DNA from: Gordonia mangrovi
Lineage (GTDB): Bacteria > Actinomycetota > Actinomycetes > Mycobacteriales > Mycobacteriaceae
Assembly: GCF_024734075.1 (NCBI RefSeq)
Contig: NZ_CP102850.1
Span: forward strand, 5,324,219-5,388,218
DNA: 64,000 nt
Reading direction: 5' to 3'
Shown: positions 46,636 through 54,199 of the stretch, piece by piece
Position numbering within the stretch: the stretch's first letter is position 1
Layout of the letters: every line of letters begins with the position of its first letter
Translations under genes and position numbers: made by a program
The notes under the pieces: model-generated
What the model saw: the letters and a program-made list of their open reading frames with translations, nothing else
Databases searched by the model: none
Told to the model about the DNA's origin: nothing

Positions 46636-47786
46636 CCGCAGCACCCCTTCGTTCCGCTCAGACGTGCCAACAATCGGGTCAGCGTCTGCTGCAACGACTC
46701 CGACGCCGAGTCGACGTCTTCGAGTTCGGGCAGCCGCGTTGCCGCGTCGAATCCCACACCAGGGTTGAGGTAGTACACCTTCGACGACAACGCCGCCGCA
46801 CTGCCCGGCGTGGCCTGCACCCATTTCGGGGTGAGGACGGCCAGGTTGTCGGCGAGCGGGCCGAGTGTCTTGGCACCTTCGCGCAGACCGGCCAGCGCCG
46901 TGTTCAGATTCGCCAACAACTCGACGAGGTTGTCGCCGTCGGAGTTCAGGAAGTCGTTGGTCGCCGCGGTGACCTGATTGGTCTTGTCCAGGGTGGTCAG
47001 GATCTGGCCGATCTGGCCGTTCACCGCGTCCACGGCCGGCCCGAGTTTGTTGATCGATGCCATGATCTGGGCGCGACCGGCCGCGAGCTGACCGGTCAGC
47101 ACCTGGGTGGCGCGCATCGATTCGTCGACGCGGGCCGCATTCTCGTTGAATTTGGTGATCGCCGTGGTGAGTTCCTCGATCGACCCCGACAGCGCGTCCG
47201 GGTTCGGCGAGACCGCGTAGCTCAGTTCGGTGAGGATCACCGTCAGCGAGTTGAGGGAGCCGCTGTCGACGACGCCCGCGGTGCTGACCAGCAGGTCTTC
47301 GACGGTCGCCGCCGCCGACGTGGGGCCGGTGAGCGTGTCCCCGTCGCCGAGATAGCCCTCCGGTGTCCCCGGCGGCGGCAGCAACGCGACGAACACGTCG
47401 CCGAGCGGGGTGGCCTGCCGTAGTTCGGCGCCGGTACCGACCGGAAGTTGCGTCGCGGCGCCGACCTGCATGGTGACGATCGCGGTGTAGTTCTCCGCCT
47501 CGATCTCCGACACCTGCCCCACGTTCATGCCGTTGAGTTTCACCTTCGCTCGGGTCGGCAGATTCAGCGCATTGTCGAAATCGGCGGTCAGCTCGATCGA
47601 ATCGCCGATCCCGCCGGGTGCGGGTAGCGGGATCTGCTCGACGGTGAGACCCGGCACCACGCCGCATCCCGACATCGCCAGCATCGCGGCGGCGGTGACC
47701 GCCACCACCCAACGACGGCCGGGTCGCCGCCGGCGACGCGCACCGCGCACGGCCCGGTAGGGGCGCACCTGCTCGCGGCCGGTCAT
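46632..47786 (-). CDS. mceE: Mce family lipoprotein E
   Basis: 384 residues with the ATG start at 47786. A basic N-region precedes a lipobox (AAAMLAMSGC, Cys about 41), so it should be lipidated by Lgt. The MCE domain follows (IELTADFDNALNLPTRAKVK, then LNGMNVGQVSEIE). The sixth-but-last slot and lipobox identify it as MceE/LprN type. Overlaps mceD stop by 4 nt. Confidence 0.93.
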   Translation of the reverse strand: MTGREQVRPYRAVRGARRRRRPGRRWVVAVTAAAMLAMSGCGVVPGLTVEQIPLPAPGGIGDSIELTADFDNALNLPTRAKVKLNGMNVGQVSEIEAENYTAIVTMQVGAATQLPVGTGAELRQATPLGDVFVALLPPPGTPEGYLGDGDTLTGPTSAAATVEDLLVSTAGVVDSGSLNSLTVILTELSYAVSPNPDALSGSIEELTTAITKFNENAARVDESMRATQVLTGQLAAGRAQIMASINKLGPAVDAVNGQIGQILTTLDKTNQVTAATNDFLNSDGDNLVELLANLNTALAGLREGAKTLGPLADNLAVLTPKWVQATPGSAAALSSKVYYLNPGVGFDAATRLPELEDVDSASESLQQTLTRLLARLSGTKGCCG

Positions 47787-48868
47787 TTCGTCAGCTCCAG
47801 CATCGCCGAGAACACCCCGAGGTCGGGACCGAAGTCCTTGAGTTGACCGGTACGGCAACCGTTCTTCTGCAGGTTGATCGCCTGGCAGAACGTGGAGACC
47901 AACTCGGTGTCGATCAGCGACTTGTCGAGCAGAACCTGCGCGCGCCACGCCCCCTGCTCGGCCGAGACCGAGTTGCTGAGGTTCTGGAACAACAGCGGCG
48001 CGAGGTCGATGGTCTCGACCACCTGCCGGGAGAAGTCGCTCAGGTTGGCGGTCAGCGCGGCGAGCCGGCCCGTCGACGAACTGATCGTGCCGGAGTTGTT
48101 CTGCAGGAAGACCGACGTGTTCTCCAGCACGGCGTTGACGTCGGCCAAGGTGGCCTGGAGCCCGGGCGCTTGTCTGCGTAGCATGACCGCCACGTCATTG
48201 ATGGAGTTGGAGAACGCGGTCATCTTCGGATAGTTGTCCACCAGCGTCGTGGTGAGCGCCTGGACCGTCCGGATGATGTCGACGAGTGCATCCCCGTTGC
48301 CCGAGGCCACCTCGGCGGCCTGGCCGAGCTCGTCGAGGGCCACCCGCATCCGCTCGCCGTTGCCGCTGGTGATACCCGAGGTGATGTCGATCATGTCGGC
48401 GATCGGTCCCTCCCCCGGCGCGTCACCTGACAGCGATGCCATCAGTCGGTCGATCGAATCGAACAACTCACCCACCGACACCGGACTCTTGGTTTCGGCG
48501 ATGACCCCTCCGTCGGTGAGCTCGGGCCCCTCGGTGTAGGCCGGCGACAGCTCGATGTGCCGCGTCGTCACGATGGAGGTGTTCACGATGGCCGCGGTCG
48601 CATCTGCGGGCACGGGAACATCCTTGTCGACGGTGAAGGTCACCTTCACCCGACTGCCCTGTTCCTGCACCGATGTCACCTGGCCCACCGGCATACCCAG
48701 CACAGCGACGTCGTTGCCTTCGTAGAGGCCGGACACGTCATCGAAGTACGCGACGGCCTCGATCGCCGATCCGAATGCGGCGTTCCAGGACGCCGGGATC
48801 AGCGAACACCCCGACAACCCGAGCACGGCGAACAACGAGACGCCGGTGAGCGCCAGCGAACGGCGCAT
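47783..48868 (-). CDS. mceD: Mce family protein D with an apparent lipobox
   Basis: 361 residues from ATG 48868, 7 nt after GAGAGG; an ATG at 48886 that overlaps mceC is an alternative. MCE domain: VAYFDDVSGLYEGNDVAVLG, then MPVGQVTSVQEQG, then a helical needle-like part and C-terminus ending LGVFSAMLELTK. Unlike well-known MceD proteins it starts with a lipoprotein signal (SLFAVLGLSGC, Cys21). Two consecutive Mce subunits would then be lipidated. Confidence 0.9.
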   Translation of the reverse strand: MRRSLALTGVSLFAVLGLSGCSLIPASWNAAFGSAIEAVAYFDDVSGLYEGNDVAVLGMPVGQVTSVQEQGSRVKVTFTVDKDVPVPADATAAIVNTSIVTTRHIELSPAYTEGPELTDGGVIAETKSPVSVGELFDSIDRLMASLSGDAPGEGPIADMIDITSGITSGNGERMRVALDELGQAAEVASGNGDALVDIIRTVQALTTTLVDNYPKMTAFSNSINDVAVMLRRQAPGLQATLADVNAVLENTSVFLQNNSGTISSSTGRLAALTANLSDFSRQVVETIDLAPLLFQNLSNSVSAEQGAWRAQVLLDKSLIDTELVSTFCQAINLQKNGCRTGQLKDFGPDLGVFSAMLELTK

Positions 48869-48879
48869 TCTGTGGCCTC

Positions 48880-49869
48880 TCAGCATCCGTCCACCACCCG
48901 CGCCGCACACAGCCAGTTGTCCGGGAAGATGCCCCACGGCAGATATCCGTTCGCGTAGGGCCCGTCACCCATGGTGTTGTTGGTGACGCGAGCTGTCACC
49001 GGCAGGATCTCCAGCATCTTGCGGAGGTTCTCGCGGTTCTTCTCCAGCCCCTGCGTCATCGTGTTGAGGTTGGCCATGATCGGCGCGAACTGATTGCCGT
49101 TCTCCTGCGCCACCGCGCGTGCCTGCTCGGTGAGCTCGGCGATTCCGTCGAGCATCCGGGTCACCAATGCCTCACGCGCAGCGATCTTCTCGGCCAACTG
49201 CTGGCCCTGTCCGACGATGATCGACAACTGTGCCTGGCTGTCGTCGACGATCGCGGTCACCTTCTCGGTGTCGGCGACCAACTGATTGATCTGGTCGCGA
49301 CGGTTCGTGATGATCTTCGACATCGCCGTCAGGGAGTCGAGAGTCGGTTTGGTCACCGCCGGCGCTCCCGCCAATTGCCGGTTCAGCGTCCGGATGCTTT
49401 CGGACAGTTCCACATCGTCGATGCCGGCGATGATCGGTGTCCCCTCCTCGATCGTCTGCTGCAGGTCATAGGGCACCCGGGTATCGGTGATCCGGTCACC
49501 GTCGAGGAGCTCGGGTGAATCACCCAGCGACACATCGACGTAGCGTTGTCCGAGCAGTGTCGACATCTTGATTTCCGCCGATCCGTTGGCGGTGACGTCG
49601 ACGTCGCGATCCACCTTCATCGTGACATCGACCTGATTGCCGGCGAGTTCGGTGTCACTGACCTCGCCGACGTCGATACCCGCCACCCGAACCTTGTCCC
49701 CGGGACGAATCCCGCCGGCCTGGGCGAACTCGCCCACGTAGGTCTTCTGGCCGAGGTGGGCCTGCGCGAGCCCCACCACCCCGAGGATCAACAACACGAT
49801 CACCACAGCGCCGATCGCCCCGTACCACATGCGCCGGTTCTCACCGAAATGGTTGCGCCACCTACTCAT
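48880..49869 (-). CDS. mceC: Mce family protein C
   Basis: 329 residues from ATG 49869, which gives the usual ATGA overlap with mceB; an ATG 6 nt upstream is possible. N-terminal helix (YGAIGAVVIVLLILGVVGLA), MCE domain (FAQAGGIRPGDKVRVAGIDV), then coiled helices with REALVTRMLDGIAELTEQAR. Ends in GYLPWGIFPDNWLCAARVVD, with a Cys pair. Confidence 0.92.
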   Translation of the reverse strand: MSRWRNHFGENRRMWYGAIGAVVIVLLILGVVGLAQAHLGQKTYVGEFAQAGGIRPGDKVRVAGIDVGEVSDTELAGNQVDVTMKVDRDVDVTANGSAEIKMSTLLGQRYVDVSLGDSPELLDGDRITDTRVPYDLQQTIEEGTPIIAGIDDVELSESIRTLNRQLAGAPAVTKPTLDSLTAMSKIITNRRDQINQLVADTEKVTAIVDDSQAQLSIIVGQGQQLAEKIAAREALVTRMLDGIAELTEQARAVAQENGNQFAPIMANLNTMTQGLEKNRENLRKMLEILPVTARVTNNTMGDGPYANGYLPWGIFPDNWLCAARVVDGC

Positions 49870-50900
49870 CGGCACACCTCCGAGTGTTGGGTCCCGCCGA
49901 TCTTGTTGATGATCCCCGGAGGGAACAGAACGTCACCGATGGCGATGTCGAGATCGCAGGCGTAGATGTTCAGATATGCGCCCTGTCCCTGCACGAGCGG
50001 GAAATGGCCGAGGAAGATCGGCAACTGACGAGCCATGTTGTCGAGTTTCGCGCCGTTGCTGATGAGCGTGTCGGTGGCGGCGCGCGCGTTGCTCGCGGCG
50101 GCAGACAACGACGAGCGGCTCTGCGCCAGCACATCCCCGAAACCGGTTGCGGTCTCCCCGATCTGCGACACAGACTGACCGAAAGCGGCCGAGTTGGTGT
50201 TGAGGTTCTCGATGAGTGTGCCGATGCTGTCGATCACCGTGCTCACCTGGTTCCCCTGCAACGAGAGATCACGCATCACACCGCTGAGGTTGTCGATGAT
50301 CGCGCCGATCACCGCGTCGCGGTTGGCCATGTCTTCGGCCACCTTCCCGACTTCGGCAACGGTGTAGCTCAACGAGACGGCATTTCCCTGGAAGGCCTGG
50401 ACCAGGCCCTCCGACAGTGCATTCACCTGGTCGGGATCGAGCGTCTCGAAGACGGGCTGGAAACCGGCGAGCAGTTTGGTGACGTCGAAAGAATCCTCCG
50501 ACGGTTGCTGCAGGGTCGCACCGGGGGCCAACGGTGTGCTGGGCTCGTCGGGCACCAGGGTCAGCGACACATACCGTTGGCCGATCAGGTTCTGATATCG
50601 GATGGCAGCCTTGGTGTTGGTGAACACCGTCTGGTCGGTCTGCACCTCGAAGGTGACGCGGGCACGCCCGTCGTCCAACGAGAGGCCGGACACCCGACCG
50701 ACCCGGACCCCCGCCATGCGGACATCGTCGCCGGAGGCCAGCCCGGATGCGTCGTTGAAATAGGTGGTGTACGACTCGGTCTCTCCCGGTAGCGCTCGTT
50801 CGAGGGTGGAATAGATGATGTAGGTCAACAGCACCGCGATGACTGCGAAGATCGAGAAACCGATGAGCGGCTTGCGGATACTGGATTGGCCGTGACTCAT
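49866..50900 (-). CDS. mceB: Mce family protein B
   Basis: 344 residues. N-terminal IRKPLIGFSIFAVIAVLLTY is the typical MceB opening. The MCE domain reads TYFNDASGLASGDDVRMAGV and VGRVSGLSLDDGRARVTFEV. It ends at the conserved YLNIYACDLDIAIGDVLFPP. Start and stop overlap neighbours by 4 nt. Confidence 0.93.
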   Translation of the reverse strand: MSHGQSSIRKPLIGFSIFAVIAVLLTYIIYSTLERALPGETESYTTYFNDASGLASGDDVRMAGVRVGRVSGLSLDDGRARVTFEVQTDQTVFTNTKAAIRYQNLIGQRYVSLTLVPDEPSTPLAPGATLQQPSEDSFDVTKLLAGFQPVFETLDPDQVNALSEGLVQAFQGNAVSLSYTVAEVGKVAEDMANRDAVIGAIIDNLSGVMRDLSLQGNQVSTVIDSIGTLIENLNTNSAAFGQSVSQIGETATGFGDVLAQSRSSLSAAASNARAATDTLISNGAKLDNMARQLPIFLGHFPLVQGQGAYLNIYACDLDIAIGDVLFPPGIINKIGGTQHSEVCR

Positions 50901-52252
50901 CGGTCGCCTCCCTCGCCCTGGTCGGATTCACCCCGGTCGGATTCACCCTGCCCAGCTCCGCCCGGCTCGATGGTCGAGGACTGCACGAGGGGCCCGAGCA
51001 TCAAGGTGTCGGCGGTGGTCGGTTGGCGCTTCAACGCCTCGGCCAGGGTCAGGTTGTCCGACGAGGTGCTCACCGCGCCGAAGGTCTGGGCGGCGCGGCG
51101 CATCCCGTCGGAGGGATAGATCAGCAATGGTCCCGAACTCGTCGGTCCGGTACCGGTGCCCGGGCCCACACAGTTCGGTCCCCGCATGGTGCCGTACTTG
51201 CCCGCGTTGTAGACCGGGCAGTTCTGCCGGGTGTAGCGCTGGAAGGCACCGAAGTTCACGCCGATGTTGAGCTGGGGATGACCGTTGACACCGGTGAATA
51301 CGGTCAGCACCCGCGCGGCGAGGTTGTTGAGTGCCTCGAGGCCCTGCGGGAGCGACTCCGGCTCCAGCACGGCGGCGCCGATGGTGCGGTTGAGATCGCG
51401 GACGACCGTCTTGCCACTGTCCCCGTTGGCGGCGAACAGCGCCTGTGTCTCGTCGAGCAGGCCCTGACCTGCCGAGAGCATCGCAGTGAGGTCCTGCTGC
51501 TTCTCGGCGATGGTCATCGCCGGGATGACGCTGCGACCCAGGGTGTCCAACAATTCCGGCGTCGACTCCGACAGTCCGCGTACTGCGTTGTCGAAGTTGT
51601 CGAATCCGCCGGGGGCACCGGGCGGGAACTGGGCGTTGATGGTCTTCCAGTAGTTGTCGAGCAGCGGCACGAACGCACCGAAGATCGCACCGCCGCCCTC
51701 GAGGGCATCGGCGATGACCCCGAGTACCGACGCGAGATCCTCCGGCGGCACCGCGCGCAGCAAGATACGCAGTTCGTTCTGTGCGTCCTGGAGTTTCAGC
51801 GTGGGCAGCGATTCATCGGCGGGGATGACATCTCCGGACGTCAGGTGCTCGGAACTCACCTCGGCCGGACGCACCAACTGCACCGAGTTGACGCCGAACA
51901 GGTTGGCCGGCACCGTGCGCGCCGTGACGTTGGCGGGAATACCCTCGGCCTGGGCGGGGTCGATGTCGATGTCGACATTCTTGTACTGGAGGTTGCCCGG
52001 GCCGACCTCGTCGCTGAGTTCGATCGATTTCACCGATCCGACGATCAGCCCGTTGTAGCGGACGTCGGCCTGGGTGATCAGTCCGTCGCCGACGTCGGTG
52101 AGTTTCGCGGTGACCGGAACGGTGGAGGTGAACACACCCTGATACCGCATGAACAGCAGCGTGAACAGGATCAGCAGCGCCACCAGAAACGCGACTCCGC
52201 GCAGGATGTACTGCACCAGCGAGGGATTGCGGCCATCGGTGTCGATTTGCAT
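50897..52252 (-). CDS. mceA: Mce family protein A
   Basis: 451 residues from ATG 52252, preceded by GGGGGA. One helix (GVAFLVALLILFTLLFMRYQ), the MCE domain (TVPVTAKLTDVGDGLITQAD, VRYNGLIVGSVKSIELSDEV), a long helical part, and a C-terminal tail of repeated SDQGE-like acidic residues. First of the six Mce genes. It is 8 nt after the second yrbE gene. Confidence 0.93.
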   Translation of the reverse strand: MQIDTDGRNPSLVQYILRGVAFLVALLILFTLLFMRYQGVFTSTVPVTAKLTDVGDGLITQADVRYNGLIVGSVKSIELSDEVGPGNLQYKNVDIDIDPAQAEGIPANVTARTVPANLFGVNSVQLVRPAEVSSEHLTSGDVIPADESLPTLKLQDAQNELRILLRAVPPEDLASVLGVIADALEGGGAIFGAFVPLLDNYWKTINAQFPPGAPGGFDNFDNAVRGLSESTPELLDTLGRSVIPAMTIAEKQQDLTAMLSAGQGLLDETQALFAANGDSGKTVVRDLNRTIGAAVLEPESLPQGLEALNNLAARVLTVFTGVNGHPQLNIGVNFGAFQRYTRQNCPVYNAGKYGTMRGPNCVGPGTGTGPTSSGPLLIYPSDGMRRAAQTFGAVSTSSDNLTLAEALKRQPTTADTLMLGPLVQSSTIEPGGAGQGESDRGESDQGEGGDR

Positions 52253-52260
52253 CGGTCCCC

Positions 52261-53127
52261 CTACCCCGAGATCTTGATTCCGGGCGACGTGCCCCAGAAC
52301 ACCAGCGTCATGACCAGATTGGCGAAGACGATCACGATGATCGCCATCCGAATCGCGTGACCTGCCGCCACCCCCACTCCTTCTGGACCACCGGATGCGA
52401 AGTAGCCGTAGTAGCACTGGATGAACGTCGTCAACAGCACGAACACGATCACCTTGACGAACGAGAACGCCATGTCCCCGGAGACCAGGAACTGGTTGAA
52501 ATAGTAGGTGTAGGTGCCCGAACCCTGACCGCTCTGCAACTGGAACATCAGCTGGCAGGCGATGTAGTTGGCGGCCAGCGAGACCGCGTACAGCGGTACG
52601 ATGGCCAGCACGGCCGCCGACATGCGGGTGGTGACGAGGTAGGGCAACGGGCGGATCGCGATGGACTCCAGCGCGTCGATTTCCTCACTGATCCGCATCG
52701 ATCCGAGCTGCGCGGTGAACCGGCAGCCGGATTGTGCGGTGAACGCGGTCGCCGCCAGCAGCGGAGCGATCTCGCGGGTGGTGGCGAAAGCCGAGAGTCC
52801 GCCGGTCACCGGCCCCATTCCCAGCAGGTTCAGCGCAGTGTAGCCCTCGATGCCGACGGTCGCACCACCCATGACGCCCAGGATGACCATGACCCCGACC
52901 GTGCCGCCACCCACGATGATCGCGCCGTTACCCCACGCGACGTCGGACAGCAGCCGCCACACCTCTTTGCGGTAGTGGGTGAATGCGATGGGCACCGCGC
53001 CGATGGACTTGACCAGGAACGTGATCAGATGCCCCATGGCGGCCAGTGCGCTGCGCGGACCGCGGTAGATCGCCTTGGCCGCCTCCAGCGGCCGTAGCGC
53101 CGGCGGGACGTACCGTGATGCCGTCAC
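52261..53127 (-). CDS. yrbEB: Mce permease YrbEB
   Basis: 288 residues from GTG 53127, one base after the yrbEA stop. MlaE-type permease with about five helices, including IVGGGTVGVMVILGVMGGAT. The EQ-loop region SGCRFTAQLGSMRISEEIDA, LESIAIRPLPYLVTTRM contacts the ATPase, which is not encoded here (MceG is usually at another locus). An upstream extension of the frame is not permease-like. Confidence 0.93.
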   Translation of the reverse strand: MTASRYVPPALRPLEAAKAIYRGPRSALAAMGHLITFLVKSIGAVPIAFTHYRKEVWRLLSDVAWGNGAIIVGGGTVGVMVILGVMGGATVGIEGYTALNLLGMGPVTGGLSAFATTREIAPLLAATAFTAQSGCRFTAQLGSMRISEEIDALESIAIRPLPYLVTTRMSAAVLAIVPLYAVSLAANYIACQLMFQLQSGQGSGTYTYYFNQFLVSGDMAFSFVKVIVFVLLTTFIQCYYGYFASGGPEGVGVAAGHAIRMAIIVIVFANLVMTLVFWGTSPGIKISG

Positions 53128-53128
53128 G

Positions 53129-53983
53129 TCACACCACCTTCGCCGGGAAGAGCATCGCGAACAGCTGCGTGAGCACCACGTTGACGGTGAACAGCAACAG
53201 CACCGAGTTGACCACCGCGGCATTCACCGAGTTGGCCACACCCGCCGGCCCACCCTTCGTGGTGAGGCCGCGATCGCACGCCACCACCGCGACGATGGCA
53301 CCGAAGATCACGGCCTTGGCTATCGCGAACACGAGATCGGACACCGAGGCGAAGGCCGCGAATGTCCCGGTGTAACTGCCTGGTGTACCTCCCTGAAAGT
53401 AGACGTTGAAGACGTAGCCGGTGATGAAGCCGACGAAGCAGACGAACCCGCACAGCAGAAAACTGACCACCATCGTGGCGAGCAGTCGCGGCGAGATGAG
53501 GCGCTGGATGGGATTGACGCCCATCACGCGCATCGCATCGATCTCGTCGCGGATGGTGCGCGATCCCAGGTCGGCCGCGATGGCCGAACCCACCGCGCCG
53601 GCGAGCAACAGCGAGGTCACCAGCGGTGCACCCTGCCGGATCACACCGAGACCGGTGGCGGCGCCGGAGAACGACGTAGCGCCGATCTGCCCGGCGATGT
53701 TGGACACCTGGATCGACACGATCACACCGATCGGAATCGCGACCAGGAGGGTCGGAAACACCGAGGTGCTCGACATGAAGGCACACTGCCGGATGAACTC
53801 ACCGAACGGGAACCGCCGCTTGACGATGTCCACGATCAGGACCCGGAACACCTCCACGAACATGCCCATCTGCCGCCCGAAGGTGTCGAAGGACGCCAGG
53901 ACGTGTTCGCGGAACCATTTCCGCGTTCCCCCCACGCGCGCACGTGCACCCTCGTCATTCGAGGTCACTGCGTCAGTAGTCAC
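53129..53983 (-). CDS. yrbEA: Mce permease YrbEA
   Basis: 284 residues from GTG 53983; GTG 53968 is an alternative. MlaE-type permease paired with YrbEB. Motifs are FPTLLVAIPIGVIVSIQVSN, IAADLGSRTIRDEIDAMRVM and GVNPIQRLISPRLLATMVVS. First gene of the operon; the 216-bp gap to divergent treZ carries inverted repeats that may be its control region. Confidence 0.93.
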   Translation of the reverse strand: MTTDAVTSNDEGARARVGGTRKWFREHVLASFDTFGRQMGMFVEVFRVLIVDIVKRRFPFGEFIRQCAFMSSTSVFPTLLVAIPIGVIVSIQVSNIAGQIGATSFSGAATGLGVIRQGAPLVTSLLLAGAVGSAIAADLGSRTIRDEIDAMRVMGVNPIQRLISPRLLATMVVSFLLCGFVCFVGFITGYVFNVYFQGGTPGSYTGTFAAFASVSDLVFAIAKAVIFGAIVAVVACDRGLTTKGGPAGVANSVNAAVVNSVLLLFTVNVVLTQLFAMLFPAKVV

Positions 53984-54043
53984 TCCCCTGCCCCTGCTGT
54001 CGGCTGCTTCCGTAGAAGGCTCGTCGTATCACATATATGTCGT

Positions 54044-54075
54044 GTGAACGCCACGTTGCCAACGCATGCGTTCAC
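54044..54075. promoter_or_regulatory. Nested inverted repeats between mce and treZ
   Basis: GTGAACGC (54044-54051) is repeated inverted as GCGTTCAC (54068-54075). Within this lie AACG-CCA-CGTT (54047-54057) and the perfect palindrome AACGCATGCGTT (54061-54072). A separate ACATATATGT palindrome is at 54031-54040. The position suits an operator of the mce promoter. They do not fit the KstR spacing AAC-N2-GTT. Confidence 0.45.
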
Positions 54076-54186
54076 TCGTTCTTCCCCCTGATGGACGAAC
54101 CCCCGGCCGGTAATATACCTCGCTTCGCCGTCTCCGCTGTGCCACGGCTCACACTACCGATATCTGCACCGTCATCAGCGGCGACA

Positions 54187-54192
54187 TACCTT
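54187..54192 (+). promoter_or_regulatory. -10 element (TACCTT), probable leaderless start of treZ
   Basis: TACCTT ends 7 nt before the GTG at 54200, with no Shine-Dalgarno sequence. Another AT-rich TAATAT lies upstream at 54111-54116. Confidence 0.4.
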
Positions 54193-54199
54193 GTGTTGG

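Noticed and set aside
46636..47712. Upstream extension of the mceF frame
   Set aside because: It lies out of frame through mceE, is Arg-rich and has no MCE features; the ATG at 46635 gives the standard 4-nt overlap.
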